A DNA stretch of 64,000 bases from Perognathus longimembris pacificus (GCF_023159225.1 NC_063169.1:60909934-60973933), one strand, 5' to 3'. Positions 10,973 to 23,261 are shown, counted from the stretch's first letter. A program made the numbers and translations. Notes: generated by a model from the sequence alone, not told the origin.

Positions 10973-12099
10973 TCTTATCTTATTTTTCTTAACACAGCCT
11001 CAGTTTGGGGACTAATAACTATATCAAGTCATTAGATTTAGACTATGCATATTTGTATTGTCTTTCTTATTCTATAATCATGCTTTGTTTCTCTTTAGAC
11101 TTAGGCATCTATTTGTTCTGTAACAGTTTTTTAATTCACGGTTTTATTATTTTCAATATGATTCTAAATTTAAGAATCTCTTTCATCATTCTCAGAATTC
11201 AGAGCCAGTAACTGAAGACTTACTAGGAAGAATTACAAACACAAATATCCGAGGTGTTCTTTGTTTTTTTTTCCATCCTCATTCCACTTGACTGTAGCAG
11301 AGATTGGATGAAGAATGACACCAGATCTCACTCATAAAATAGGCTAGGAATTCAGAGAGTGTGAATTCTAGCTTTGGCTTTGACACTCACATATTTATAA
11401 CCCCAGGGAAATTACTTAAGCTTTTCTCTGGCCCACGACACACTTGTCAACTCGTATAGGATATATGAGGAATGTCATGTTTGATCTATGATAAATACTG
11501 AAACCCAAACATGGGGTTTTTCTCTGCAGCCAGATAAAGTAATTATCAAATTTATTTACTCGATTCTAAACTTTAAAAATGGAATTATCTTTTAGCTCTG
11601 TGAAAAGATTCAGATATCTGAGGTAAACCATTGATCTGCTGCACTTGATTTTGGAGTACTTCTATGCATACATTTCTGGGTCTGGAGAACTGAGAATTCT
11701 AAGTCAAACTAGAGAACCACTTTTGCAATGAAACGCCAGCCCCCATCTCTAAGGGAAATTAATCAAACTTTCATGTTCCTGTCTACTTTCTTACTAATTA
11801 ATGCAAGATGATCCTGTTTCAATTATCAGAGACATGTCATGTTTGACTCCATGTAATTCACAGGAATATCTAGGCTGTAGCATCGTCTCACATATTCTCA
11901 TAGAATCAGACATGAAAGGTCATTGTGTAAGGACGCTTTATTAAAAAAATAACTAACTAAGTGGAGTAGAATAGAGTCAGTGTCTCCCATTGTATACATT
12001 TGTTTTGTATTGTTTTATGTTTCAAGACCACAGAAGTTTTAGGTGTAATAAAATTTAGCAAAGCTATTACCCTAACCAAAAGGAGAACTTTTGGGGAAA
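10973..12099. other. intergenic, nothing recognised except one MIR
   Basis: AT-rich. Only the MIR-like piece at 11338-11430 can be assigned. Confidence 0.45.
11338..11430 (+). mobile_element. MIR-like SINE fragment
   Basis: GTGAATTCTAGCTTTGGCTT, then ACTCAC...GGGAAATTACTTAAGC, follows the order of the MIR core (GGTTCGAATCCCGGCTCTGC ... GGCAAGTTACTTAACC). Confidence 0.55.
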
Positions 12100-12600
12100 A
12101 AAATTTGTAAAGGTCTTGGATGCTGTGGTAGGTTTTGTCTCAACGACAAATATTTGAGGGAAACAATTTAAAAAGGGAAAGGATTTTTTTTTGGCTTACA
12201 GTTTCAGAGGTGTCAGCCCACAGTTGGTTGAGTTCATTATTTTTAACATGTGGCAGGAAAGAAATATCATGGAGGAAGGGCATGATGGGGGCAGAGCTAC
12301 TCACCTCATGGCAGCCAGGAAGCAGAGAGGAGATGCAAGAACGGTCAGGGAACAAGATATAACAGGGAACAAGATATAACAGGTCTGTTCTGGTGACTCG
12401 CTTCCTTCAACTAGGCCCACCTTCCACAATTCCCCCAGCTCCCATGATTCTAATCAAGTTTTGCATCTATCAGTGGATTAAACCATTGGTTAAGTCTCGT
12501 GATCTAATTGTCTCTGGAAACACCTGTACAGACACTCAGAAGTATGCTTTATGAATCCCTTAGATTTCTCACAATCCGCTGAAGCTGACCATCAAGATGT
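12100..12600 (-). mobile_element. ancient LTR-type (possibly MaLR) repeat remnant
   Basis: GGCTTACAGTTTCAGAGGTG, TCACCTCATGGCAGCCAGGA, AACTAGGCCCACCTTCCAC and ATCAGTGGATTAAACCA follow the order of a common mammal-wide repeat read antisense. The exact family is uncertain. It contains a 17-bp tandem duplication (GGGAACAAGATATAACA at 12348 and 12365). Confidence 0.5.
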
Positions 12601-12779
12601 TTACCATAACAGGTTTGTAAGCGTACCTTTGATTACTGGCATATGATGCATCTTCTCCTCACATGTACTAGCTTGTAAGTAACTCTCTATCGCCCAAACC
12701 CAAACTGCTACTTCCTGAGCACAATTTTTTCCCCAGAAATATATATTCTAAACATTTTTCACCAGAAAGTATGATCACC

Positions 12780-12802
12780 CCCCCCACACACACACACACA
12801 CT
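12780..12802. repeat. short C-run and (CA)n
   Basis: C-rich start followed by about nine CA units. Confidence 0.85.
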
Positions 12803-12922
12803 AGCCTCCACCTGCTATTTTCTGTGGTCATGTTTTTCCTCCCTCTCAAAGTAGTACTCCAAGTTGTTGGCCTAAAGGCCATCAATATTTTTATCTCTTT
12901 CAATGCAATAGAATCATGGATT

Positions 12923-13005
12923 GTGTGTGTATACACAATCATATGTATATATATCACATATATACATATAACATGCGTGTGTGTGTGTGTGTGTGTATGT
13001 ATAAT
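12923..13005. repeat. (GT)n/(AT)n mixed dinucleotide tract
   Basis: GTGTGT, ATAT and ACAT motifs alternate, ending in a pure GT run at about 12978-12995. Confidence 0.85.
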
Positions 13006-13061
13006 TTTCTGGGCTAGTCCAGGCAAGAAAATTTGGCCTGCCATATTTCAACTAATAACTG

Positions 13062-13362
13062 AATGTGGTAGTGTGTGCTAATCTTCCTAGCTACCCAGGG
13101 GGCTGAGATTGGAAGGATTATGTTTGGAGGCCAATCTCAGCACAAAAAGTCCATGAAGCCCTATCTCACCAGATACATCTAGGCATGGTAATATACTCCA
13201 TGGTCTGGGAGAATCATGGTCCAGGCTAGCCCGTACAAAAAGTGAAATGCTATCTCAAAAATAAACAGAGATAAATGGCTAGAGGCAAGTGATAGAGTTC
13301 CTGCTTGAACAACACCAAGCTCTGGTTTCAATTACCAGTAATGCCCACTCCCAAAAAAAGTT
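13062..13362 (+). mobile_element. B1-dimer/ID composite SINE
   Basis: Two diverged B1-like units (CTAGCTACCCAGGGGGCTGA; GAATCATGGTCCAGGCTAGC), then an ID-like unit ending in an A-run. Same type as 5165-5512. Confidence 0.7.
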
Positions 13363-13379
13363 CCACTTTGAACAATCCT

Positions 13380-13960
13380 TTTTTTTATAGCACTCTCTCA
13401 AAGTCTTTTCCTATACCCTTCAAGTATACATTTTTGCTCTCAATAAATCTGTGCTTCTACTGCTGCTTGCTATGTCCTGCTCAATTCTTCTATCAGAATT
13501 GAACAGATTGGGAGTCAAGATCTAAAAAGAAGACCCTCATCCTTGGGATCCGTACCCAGTAACACTAGGAGACTCTCACAATGAGACTTACTCAGGAGCA
13601 AGTAAGTTTATTGTTCTGTGATTCTGCTAAGCTTCCAAAGGCTGTAGACCATGCTGTCTCCCTTCTGCTTTCTTGCTTGTACTAAGAAAGTTTTGGCTGT
13701 TCAAAGTCATATGGGAGACTTTTAAAATTAGTGCTAGTGAAATGTAAATTCTCTGAATCATGAGAGACCCAGGAGAAGGAAATGTGTAAAGGCATCCTTT
13801 TGGAAATCCAAACAGCCATCAACCGAGTGCAGTACAGCCCGGGTATCATCTATGGTGCTGCATGTCATCTCCTCTGCTCTGTTCAAGTCCTCTCTGAAAT
13901 AAGTTTAGTTTCTCAATTCCAACTATTTTAATCTGTTCCCTAGTTTCTGCTTCGGGCAGC
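13380..13960 (+). mobile_element. possible LTR remnant
   Basis: CTCTCAATAAATCTGTGCTT at 13438-13457 looks like the polyadenylation region of an LTR, followed by a U5-like TGTCCTGCTCAATTC. The later GTTCAAGTCCTCTCTGAAAT with AAGTTTAGTTTCTC is similar in style. No paired LTR or internal retroviral coding is visible, so this stays tentative. Confidence 0.3.
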
Positions 13961-15087
13961 TACACTGGGTCTTTGAAGCAACCTTGACTTGGGTTTGATG
14001 CTGGAAATCATTCTCCCAAAGACTTCCAGAAGATCAACAGAATAATTCAAGATGGGGGTTGGAGGATTTATTCTGGGATCCGGAATGGGTCTCATGTGAA
14101 GTCACTGGAGGTGTAGCAAGAAGAGGATGCACTTTGCTAGGGAATTGTTCCTTTCCCCCCAATTTTCCACCAAAATAAAGGATTTGGGAACCAGAAAATT
14201 CTAATATGAAAACTGAAGTAAAACAATGATAGCCAAAGATAAAAGAAAAGAGCTTAAACATCCTAACAGATAATGTTCAGCCCTGCCCTTACAAGCTGAT
14301 TGAAATGCTTAAATTTCCCAGTAACTGCTCTGAGAGGTAGAAGTGACTTGAGCGTGATGCTGATTCAGTGTGGAGAGTGGGTACTTCTTGTTGCTCCTGA
14401 TTTCTTATATTTATACCTTCTAGGTACAACTATTTGAATAGTGCTGGAAGCTAAACTTGACCTAACACCCATGTGACCACATGCAGACAAATGTGGCCTC
14501 TTCCTTTCCCAGCACAATGATATACTTCTGGAAATGACTCTGTCTGTTGAATATACTTTCCACGTCACCAGATGTTATCAGGCCCAGGGAGTGCTGGGAA
14601 CTGCAGGAGCAAGTTTAATACCAGATGGCACAGGTGGTAGGTATGACAAGTGCACCTGTTAGCTGTGTTTCATTCTTTGTGATGATTGGGTCAGGAACTA
14701 TGCAGCCCAGGCTTGCAAGGGCCAGGCCTCCAGCGAAAGAGGCTCTTCACAAGAGCAAACGTTGTCCTTCAGGAATCAAGATCATTTTTTTTTTGTCTTA
14801 GATTTTCATTCTAGACCTCTTAGTATGATTTCTATGAAAGACTATCACAAAAGCAATTGCCTGCCACTCAGTGAGCCAGGAAATATGTTTGGCATTGTCC
14901 ATATTTAATTCAATTTAAACCTCTCAATAACTGTAGAAGGTAGGACATTATTATTCTTCGCATAGAAATGGCCCCAAACAGTCACTCAAGTTCCAACCGG
15001 ATCACAGATGTGTTTACCTTACATGAAACCACAGGATATTCAGAATATGTAAGGACACCTTTATTGTGTTCAAATGTTTTCCTCTTT
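13961..15087. other. intergenic, nothing recognised
   Basis: Weak MIR-like order near 14880-14960 only. Short ORFs here have no features of real genes. Confidence 0.4.
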
Positions 15088-15136
15088 TATTTATTTATTT
15101 GTTTGTTTGTTTGTTTGTTTGTTTGTTTGTTTTTTG
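15088..15136. repeat. (TTTA)n/(GTTT)n at SINE tail
   Basis: Tetranucleotide run that is the expanded, reverse-complemented A-rich tail of the SINE beginning at 15137. Confidence 0.93.
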
Positions 15137-15355
15137 TCGGTTGTGGGGCTTGAACTCAGGTCCTGGGTGCTGTCCCTGAGCTATGTTGCTCAAGGTTTGT
15201 GCTCTGCATTGGAGCCACAGCTCTACTTCTGGTTTTTGGTGGTCATTGGAGATGAGTATCATGGACTTTCCTTCCTGGGCCAGCTTTGAACTACAACCCT
15301 CAGATTTCAGTAACGCCAGTAGATAGGATTACAGTCATGAGCCACTGGCACTCAG
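15137..15355 (-). mobile_element. B1-Geo dimeric SINE, antisense
   Basis: GGGGCTTGAACTCAGGTCCT, GAGCCACAGCTCTACTTC and GATAGGATTACAGTCATGAG are present in the antisense order. Confidence 0.92.
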
Positions 15356-15524
15356 CTTTGTTTTTCGCCTTAATATCACCTGTTTAAACGCTTAGCTAAA
15401 ATTCAGGCTAGTATTTACATTTTCATGAAGAATAGGCTTACAGTTTCTGATGTATGGGCTTTTCCTGGTTTGGTCATTTAATGACATGAAAAAGGGCTTT
15501 ATTATATAACTGAGCCAAAGAACT

Positions 15525-15842
15525 TGTTACGGATAGAGTATTTGTCCCTTCTTTCCCCCAAAACTCATATGCAGCAACCGCAACCCCCAGTGTGTGATAT
15601 TTAAATATGCAGCCTTTAGAAAGAATGAGATTTAGATGAGATGGATAGTGTGCTGCTCACATGATAGGATGAGTAGTTTTAGAGGAAGCAGAGAAGGTGG
15701 CCACCGGTAAACCCTGGAGAGAGCCCTCACCACTAGATAGGTAGGCACCTTGTTCTTGTACTGGTGGGTAATACATCCATGCTATTAAGACACCCAGCAA
15801 ATGGCATTTCTTTATGGTGACTCAAACTAACTCAGACAGAAT
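15525..15842 (+). mobile_element. ancient mammal-wide repeat (MaLR-like), diverged
   Basis: CCAAAACTCATATGCAGCAA, GAGATTTAGATGAGAT, GAGAAGGTGGCCACCGGTAA and GTGACTCAAACTAACTCAGA keep the order of a familiar old repeat ending in CTGACTAAGACA-like sequence. Family name uncertain. Confidence 0.5.
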
Positions 15843-15844
15843 CC

Positions 15845-16798
15845 CAGCCTCCCAAGAGCATTTCCTAGCATTTTTCATCAGTGATGAAGATGGGATTCAA
15901 GGTTACCAGTAAACACTGGTTCTACAATTTCTGCTATGGACCAGGGCAGGCCAGCTGGGACAGGTGAGAACTGAGAATTCCTTGTGCAATTAGGAATTCC
16001 AGGGTTTCATATTTCTTCCTCAAGTGAACGTCTACTTGTTGTCATCAACTAAAAAGATGCAGCTTACTCCGTGTATCTAAAATGGCACAGTGGGTCTTCA
16101 ACAAACATACTGAGAAATCTTGAAACTAGTTCCTGAAGTTTGGCTGTAGAATGCTTTTTATTTTCCCCCAGCAGGACAGATCAGTCCTTTCCTGGTTGGT
16201 GTCAGTACAGTGACGGAAGAATGCTGCCAAGGGAAGCAACTGAAAGAGGGGTTCTATTAGGTATTCATCCCTTGCTTCTTAGCAGGCTCAGATGGGTTGT
16301 GAACATCATGCTGGTCATAATCAGCTTGTCAACAGAACTTAGAAGACAGACCTTTGATAGTTGGATCAATTATGAATACACCCCATCCAGAGTCTATTTC
16401 CATCCTGCCCCTTCTGCTTCTAGAGAGTGCTTCGTATAAATAGTACAGTACACAGAGCGGCATCGGATTCTGAATCTTCTAGTGTGTGAATGATTAATAT
16501 CACCTGAAACCAGAGGATTTCAGTTACTCTGACAGGCAGTACTTGGGACCATACCTGGGCTCCATCTGAATGGGAAAAAAAAAAAAAAACAGCTTAGTTC
16601 CTCAAGGAGAACTTTCTTCATCTTCAACAGCACCACCACCACCAAAAAGAAACCCCACCAGCTTGTATAGAACTCTCCACAAGGCAGGGTAGGTTTTAGA
16701 ACGTGTCTAACATTTAAAACGACAATAACAGAAAGAAACTTGTAATAGTTGGGACATAGAGAATGAGGAGATTGGATGGTTTTAGTATGTTTTTCACT
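15845..16798. other. intergenic, nothing recognised
   Basis: Contains an A-run (16575-16590) and a few CAC triplets near 16630. No gene or clear repeat. Confidence 0.45.
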
Positions 16799-16882
16799 TT
16801 GTTTTGTGACATTGAGGATTGAGCCCAAGGCCCTGTGTGTGCTTGGCAGAAGCGTTTGAGCTGTGTCTGCAGTCCTGCGTGA
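16799..16882 (-). mobile_element. ID-like tRNA-derived fragment, antisense
   Basis: GAGGATTGAGCCCAAGGCCC and GCAGAAGCGTTTGAGCTGTG resemble the reverse complement of an ID-type B-box and A-box pair. Confidence 0.5.
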
Positions 16883-16884
16883 TT

Positions 16885-17593
16885 TAATAGAGGAGTTCTT
16901 ACCAGCGAAAGCTCCTGGTTCCCTGGGAGAAGGTGGTGTGAATGGGGCTGGTAGTAGCGCCGACCTTGTGGACACTCGTCCAGCACCTTGGGGCTCTGTA
17001 CTGAACCTTAGCCGGTATAGAATGACTACCTCATCCATCACACTGCTGCATGCTAGATTCCCATCTGCTCAGCTCTTGTAGCCAGTTTTAGACCTCAATC
17101 CCCCAAACTTGATTCTGGTGGTTTCTACATTTATCTTTCCTATACCCCTAAAACATTAATTTAGTTCATACACAGAAATGAGAACTTGGAACTCCTTGTT
17201 TTTAAAAAAAATGAGAAATCTTCAGCACAACTGAACATCACAAAACTCTACAAACTTCTAGTCATCTTCAACTAGAAAACGAACCACACAGTTCTCAGCA
17301 AGCTTTGGCTGAAGTTCTTTCAGCAAGACCTATTGAGAAGAAACGTTGAGTGGTCAGGAAAGAAAACAATATAGAAGAGTGGAGAGGGAATGGTGTGGAA
17401 ATCATCTTCCCAAAGAGAAAGTTCTACTCTTTAAATAGTAAAATAACAACAACAAAAAGAGGAAGGAGTCATAAGCATGGAAGATCAGCATGCACTCTAG
17501 GAACATATTAGAATTAAACTGAAGATATGAGAATGAGCTCAGGGTTTTTCATGAATAAATACACGAAGGAGAAAAGGACAGAGATACACACAC

Positions 17594-17597
<4 letters not shown>
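16885..17597. other. intergenic, nothing recognised
   Basis: No gene, RNA or repeat family supported. Confidence 0.45.

Positions 17598-17646
<49 letters not shown>
17598..17646. repeat. (GA)n microsatellite
   Basis: Uninterrupted GA run of about 24 units. Confidence 0.97.
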
Positions 17647-17647
<1 letters not shown>

Positions 17648-18135
17648 GTATCTATAAGCTGTGTTTATTTGTGTCTTCTGTGCTAGGAGAGGCCCTCTTA
17701 GCCACACTAGTAGTTACAGATGTGCTTTCTGGTTTGAAACACTGTGGCTACTAAGAAGAGTCAATATTCTCAGTAACATAATTAAGTAGGGCATCCCTGG
17801 AAAAGGACAGACGAATCTGGAATATGTCTGTACGGAAGTGCTCAGAAAAGGATAGAAAACTGTGCAAAAGAAAGAATAACAGTTGAAAATCAAATCTTGG
17901 ATAAATCAGGTATCAAAATAAATGTCCAAATTAATAGCACTGATTAAAACAGGAAGTCATGAGTTCAAATTAATGGCAACAAATGAATAAGTAAATGTAT
18001 GGAGGAAGAAGAAAGCTCTTGTTCCTAACCAATAAATACAAAGGAAATGATGAGTTATAAGCTAACCATTTGATACTCACTATAGTAAAAATTGGTTGGA
18101 TTACAAAGCACGACTGACCCCAGGTACAAGGATGA
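17647..18135. other. intergenic, nothing recognised
   Basis: AT-rich sequence with no supported feature. Confidence 0.45.
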
Positions 18136-18262
18136 CAGAGATGCCCCAGGCAAAAGCATAAGACCCTATCTACAAAACACATGAGAGCAAAAAGGTTTAG
18201 GGGCTTAAGTTTGCATAGAAGCCTTGAAGATGTGATTTCAATCCCCAGTAGGGTGAAGGGAG
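18136..18262 (+). mobile_element. diverged B1/ID-type SINE 3' part
   Basis: ATAAGACCCTATCTACAAA (B1 end) then TTAGGGGCTTAAGTTTGCAT ... GATTTCAATCCCCAGTAGGG (ID-like with a B-box). Confidence 0.55.
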
Positions 18263-18366
18263 AAAGGGGGGGGTGGGGGGAGGAGGAGGAGGGAGAGGAA
18301 GGGGAGGGGAAGAAGGAGGGGTGGAGGAGGAGGTGGGATGGGGAGGAGGAGGAGTTAAAGAAGAAG
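18263..18366. repeat. GGA/GGGA purine-rich tract
   Basis: G/A-only stretch with GGAGGA and GGGGAGG units at the 3' end of the SINE fragment. Confidence 0.9.
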
Positions 18367-19084
18367 ATATAAAAACTAGTATGTAAAGTTTGATGGGACA
18401 GAAAAACACATCATATCAGAAATATTTCCCTACAAATCCTTATTAATTATAAAAATAATTTTATGGTGGAGTAATGGAGCTGATAGACGCCATCTTAGAC
18501 CGCTGATCCAAGCATTATTTCTGAGACACTCTTGGTGGGAGTAAACAAGCAAAATCAAGAGGAAATTGAGTCACTATGAGTTTATAAATGAAAACAGATT
18601 TTGCGTGGAGACAGGTACCCAACTGTTTATTGATCATGATAAGTGATTTCACAAAACAAAAACAGGTCTACACTATTGACTGTAAAGACATTTTGATTAA
18701 TAGCATGCATTTCCAATCTCCAAACCTTGGCCACATTCACCATGTTTCTCCTGTGAGGCTCTGCCCCTTGGGCTCCTGGGCTGCCTGAGTCTTGGGCGGG
18801 ACCCTAGCACCCTTCCACGTGTGTTTAGTGCTCGCTGTTGAGGCTCTGAGAAGCAGCAGCTGCAATGCATAGGCCCAGCCTCGGGCTTCAGGACCCTTGC
18901 TAGGGAGGAGGAACTGTTGATTTAAATGAGAATGACACAGAGAGGCCTATAATTAGTAGAAATGGAAATTGTTAATTAAAACGCCATCATATTATTATTC
19001 CCTCATGTGATCTCTATAAGCCACATGGTTTTAATTAAACTCAAACTATTAGCAGGGATCTTTCATCCAAAGAAACATTTTAAA
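18367..19084. other. intergenic, nothing recognised
   Basis: A locally GC-richer patch (18760-18900) with a CACGTG E-box shows no gene. Confidence 0.4.
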
Positions 19085-20610
19085 AGGAGCTAAAGACATA
19101 CAATAGAAAAAACAGAGCCTCTTCAACTACTGGTGCTGGGAAAACTGGGCAGCCATATGTAGAAAACTCAAAGTAGACCCAAGCCTATCACCATGCACCA
19201 AGATCAACTCAAAATGGATCAAGGACCTCAACATCAGACCAGAATCTTTGAAACTACTGAAGGACAGAGTAGGAAAGACGCTAGAACTTATAGGCACAGG
19301 AAGGAACTTCCTGAATATAGTCCCAGGGCACAACAGATAGGGGAGAGACTCGACAAATGGGACTACTACAAAATAAAAAGTTTCTGCACAGCTAAAGACA
19401 TAGCCACCAAACTAGAAAGACAGCCAACCATATGGGAAAGGATCTTTACCAGCACAACAACATACAAAGGCCTAATATCTGTCATCTACAGAGAACTCAA
19501 AAAACTAACCCCCTCCAAGCCCAGTAAACCAATTATTAAATGGGCAAAGGAGCTAAAGAGAGACTTCAGAAGAGAAAAGATAAAAATGGCAAAGAAACAT
19601 ATGAGGAAATGTTCAACATCCCTGGTAGTAAAGGAAATGCAAATAAAAACAACCCTGAGATACCACCTCAGTCCAGTTAGAATGGCCTATACTCTGAACA
19701 ACAAATGCTGGAGGGGGTGCGGGGAAAGAGGAACCCTTCTCCACTGTTGGTGGGAGCGCAAATTAGTACAACCACTTTGAAGAACAGTATGGGGGTTCCT
19801 CAAAAAGCTCAGCATAGACCTACCCTATGACCCAGCCTTACCACTCCTAGGCATCTATCTTGAACAACAGGTCTCAGGATACCAAAAAGACATCTGCACA
19901 TCCATGTTTATTGCTGCACAATTCACAATAGCCAAAATATGGAAACAACTCAGATGCCCCTCCACAGATGAATGGATCCAAAATATGTGGTACCTATACA
20001 CAATGGAATACTACATAGCAATTAGAAATGATAAAATATTGGTATTCACAGGGAAATTGTCAGCACTTGAACAAACAATGTTGAGCGAGACAAGCCTAGA
20101 ACACAGAAAACAAAGGGGCATGATCTCCTTGATATATGACTGTTAAGGTGGAGGGGCGGGGAGGGACAGTAGAGACCAGGTCTGCGAAACCAAAAACTCC
20201 TTGTCAAATGGTATTTCCCACAGGTTTGGGTCAGCGACTGTACATTATGTAACTAAAAACCAAACAACTCCTAAACATAAAAAGGTCTAAAATAGACCTC
20301 TCAGTGGATCACAATAGCTCAACAGCTATGTACATATGATCATATAAGACAAGGATAAGCAAACTCTATTGTTGAGGTTATATTTAAAGTTCTAGCTGAA
20401 TTTCCTTTGGCGTATGCCACATGGCTACTGTATATGATTTTGGTACACTAGGTATTGTATATATGCCTACCTGATCTAGGGAAGCGAAAGAAAAACGAGG
20501 GTGTAAGATATCACAAGAAATGTACTCAGTGCCCTATTATGTAATTGTACCCCTTTTGCACAACACCTTGTCAACAAAATTTAATTAATAAAAAAAGTTT
20601 GTACAAAAAA
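19085..20610 (+). mobile_element. L1 LINE, 5'-truncated: ORF2 3' end and 3' UTR (best preserved copy)
   Basis: The coding part runs to the ORF2 stop at 20144-20146. Recognisable pieces are LDKWDYYKIKSFCTAKD, PTIWERIFTSTTTYKGLIS, AKKHMRKCSTSLVVKEMQIK and [16 protein letters not shown], then the FIAAQFTIAKIWKQ and MEYYIAIRNDKILVF blocks. It is broken: the reading frame shifts near 19320, and a TGG-to-TGA change gives a stop at 19778. Only the C-terminal part exists; endonuclease and reverse transcriptase are missing. The 3' UTR with a G-rich start (20150-20166) and an A-rich tail (20588-20620) completes it. It cannot be autonomous. Confidence 0.95.
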
Positions 20611-20729
20611 AAGTAGGGGAAAAATAGTTTCACTTCCTAAGATGAGTCTGCTAATAGCAAGCCACTTTGGTAGCTCACATTCAAATTAGCTTAAAATGGG
20701 TTGACTTTTTAAATTTATTAAAACTTTTT

Positions 20730-20929
20730 TTTTTTTGCACCAGTCCTGGGGCTTGAACTCAGGGCCTGAGCACTGTCCATGGCATCTTTTTGTTCAAGGC
20801 TAGCACTCTACTTCTTGAGCCACAGTACCACTTCTGGCTTTTTCTGTTTATGTGGTGCTGAGGAATCGAACCCAGGGCTTCATGCATGCTAGGCAAGCGC
20901 TCTACCGCTAAGCCACATTCCCAGCCCTA
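20730..20929 (-). mobile_element. IDL-Geo SINE, antisense, with target-site duplication
   Basis: The + strand starts with a T-run and CAGTCCTGGGGCTTGAACTC (Geo reversed), then AGGAATCGAACCCAGGGC and CTACCGCTAAGCCACATTCC (ID-like reversed). Flanking AAAACTTTT at 20720 and 20932 is the likely target-site duplication. Confidence 0.93.
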
Positions 20930-21374
20930 TCAAAACTTTTTGACTGCCAGTTATTATGGACTGAATCATGCATTCTTCTCTGATTCAGAAACATACAAAA
21001 TAAATATTTCATTCCACTTAACAGGTACCTTTAAATAGGACAATAACAATTGTTTAAAAATGAACACTTTTCTTTGGATAAGAAACTTACACTGTCCAAC
21101 ACATGAGACAAGAGTGAGGCTTCCTTGCTCAAACAGAGAGAGGAAAGTCCTTGCACTCTGGTAGCCCCTTGCAATCTTGCATGGGCCTGGGGAAGTGACT
21201 CCAAGGTACTTAGTTTAAAGTAAACAAAAATACAAATAATAATAAAAACGTATGACAAACTAATAGAGATTAATTAAGGTTGGGAGTGTGTCTTGTAAAC
21301 TGTATATATTTGACTACATTGGCCCTGCTGATTCCCTACTGTGTGATAGCAGCTAAGCATATGCCCCCACTTAG
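20930..21374. other. intergenic, nothing recognised
   Basis: No supported feature. Confidence 0.45.
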
Positions 21375-21565
21375 GCAATCCTGGGATTTCAATTCAGGGC
21401 CCCCAGCTTGCTAGGCAGGCAGTCTTTTACTAGATCTACACTCCCAGCTCTTTTTGCTTGTGTTTATTTCTCAGATCATACATTTGCCAGAGTTGGCCTC
21501 AGACTGAGATCCACCTACCTCCACTTCCCACATAGCTGGGAGAACTGGCATATACCAACTAGGTG
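21375..21565 (-). mobile_element. old B1/ID composite SINE, antisense
   Basis: AATTCAGGGCCCCCAGCTTG (ID-like reversed), then GAGTTGGCCTCAGACTGAGA and CCCACATAGCTGGGAG (B1 reversed). Confidence 0.65.
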
Positions 21566-22827
21566 TTCTTATGAAGGTGGGAACTACTATTTGGTTGCCT
21601 TAGCAACAATACCGAAGAGGGATGTCATAGGAACTACAGAACCCCTTGAAAGTCTGAAAGGGCCAGAAACCTGGAATGAATGCACCACATTAGAGATAAA
21701 GAATGATGACGATGATAATGTGTGGCGTGAACCACCCCACCATCCCAATTTGACCAACTAGCAATGGGACCTGTAATTTACCACCCCATCAAATATGTTT
21801 CTGCGACCAAAAAGGTTCAATTACTTAGCTAATTCTTTGCCATGGGTGGCTTGTGGATATAGTGGTATCGCTCTTAGCTCCACAGATGCCCTCTTCCCAT
21901 AAAGATTCCTCCTCACTAGGCCCAAACCTTGCATTCTCTGCTGCCAGCCCTGACATTCAGCTCTGTACCAGGGGAATGTTTATAACTTTTAGTAGTTAAT
22001 ACTGTAATGAGTTGTCAAAACTTCCTGAATGAATCATAGACACAAAAGCCGTTCTCTCAATAAAAAAGCTGACCAGACACTACATTCAGTGACTGCTATG
22101 AAAGCATTATATAATGAAGGCACTCTCGGGTCAAATGGACTTTCATTTTTTTCTCCAGAACAGGATTTAGAAATCTCTGCAGGACATTCAGGTTTTCTAA
22201 GAAAGGTGACCGGGGTGTTGGACCATCTATTAAATTCATTAAATGATTCCCAAGGTTTTCTTTTCCTTGGCTCACTCATCTCTGAATGCTTTGCTTTATT
22301 TGATTGCTTTTCAGAACGTTTTGCCAGTTTATTTAGATAGGTAATAGGTGTGAGTTCTTTTTTGGACTGCTTTTGATACTGTTTTTAAGAACAATTTTCA
22401 CTCTTTTTTCCAACAAACAGCAAAAGCTCATTTCCTGAGCATTTTCACCTCAGCTACTCTATTGTTTAACGCTTAAATTTCTCAAATCAATGTACAGCAT
22501 AAATCCAAGAACTAATGATTTCAAATTTCAATGCTTTTTTTGGTCATAATGATAGGGAAATGTAATCTAATTTTGTATGTAAGGTGAATATTGACCACCT
22601 TCCTGAAAGTCATGATTCCCTCATTCTGAGACACTTAATATTGTACAAAGGACGTTCACATGTGTCATCTCTCTTAAGTTGTCCAACAACCTGCTATATG
22701 ACTTGCTGTGGTGACACCTGAGAGCTAAGAAACACAGGGGAGACTGGATGCATTAGAGCAGGCCTTGCTCCCAGCAAACCCAGCTCATTCCAATTCTCTC
22801 CCTGTCATCCTGGCTTCTGTGGTGGTG

Positions 22828-22828
<1 letters not shown>
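21566..22828. other. intergenic, nothing recognised
   Basis: The ~100-codon ORFs at 21408-21761 and 22029-22340 have no domain or conservation I can see. Confidence 0.45.

Positions 22829-22867
<39 letters not shown>
22829..22867. repeat. (TG)n microsatellite
   Basis: About 19 TG units, leading into an AT-rich palindrome. Confidence 0.97.
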
Positions 22868-22870
<3 letters not shown>

Positions 22871-22876
22871 CACTTA

Positions 22877-22943
22877 CATATATATGTGTATGTATATATA
22901 TAATATACATCACCTATTATATATATACATACACATATATATG
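22877..22943. repeat. perfect 28-bp inverted repeat with 11-nt loop
   Basis: The left arm at 22877-22904 is the exact reverse complement of the right arm at 22916-22943. The loop is ATACATCACCT. The arms are AT-rich (ATAT and GTATGTATA motifs), so this is probably a microsatellite-derived cruciform site rather than an RNA gene. Confidence 0.95.
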
Positions 22944-23261
22944 AAGCCATACAAACGCATCCAACTTGGAATAAGATACAACCCCAGACTCTCCTAACTT
23001 TCCTCTGTCCCTTCCTCCTTTGAATTCTATTTCTTCTGGCATTTTCATCATGTTTTGCCTTTCATTTTTACCTCCATACTCATAAAACGATTTTGTTAAG
23101 TAAGGCATCTTGCTTTGTTTAGGAAATTTCAGGTAGTGTTCATGTTTGAATATTTGGAATCCCCAATAAAACACAAAAAGGATCAGAAAATTTTGATAGA
23201 AACAAAAAGTCCAATGCCTTCCTATGAAACTTTTCCCAAAAACCTAAAGACTCAAAAAATC

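Noticed and set aside
16520..17041. Minus-strand 173-codon ORF
   Set aside because: It runs through an A-run and low-complexity CAC triplets, and has no domain or splice context.
19193..19780. 195-codon ORF as a host gene
   Set aside because: It is the frameshifted C-terminal piece of L1 ORF2.
22877..22943. A microRNA precursor
   Set aside because: The stem is nearly pure AT microsatellite sequence and perfectly paired, unlike real microRNA hairpins.
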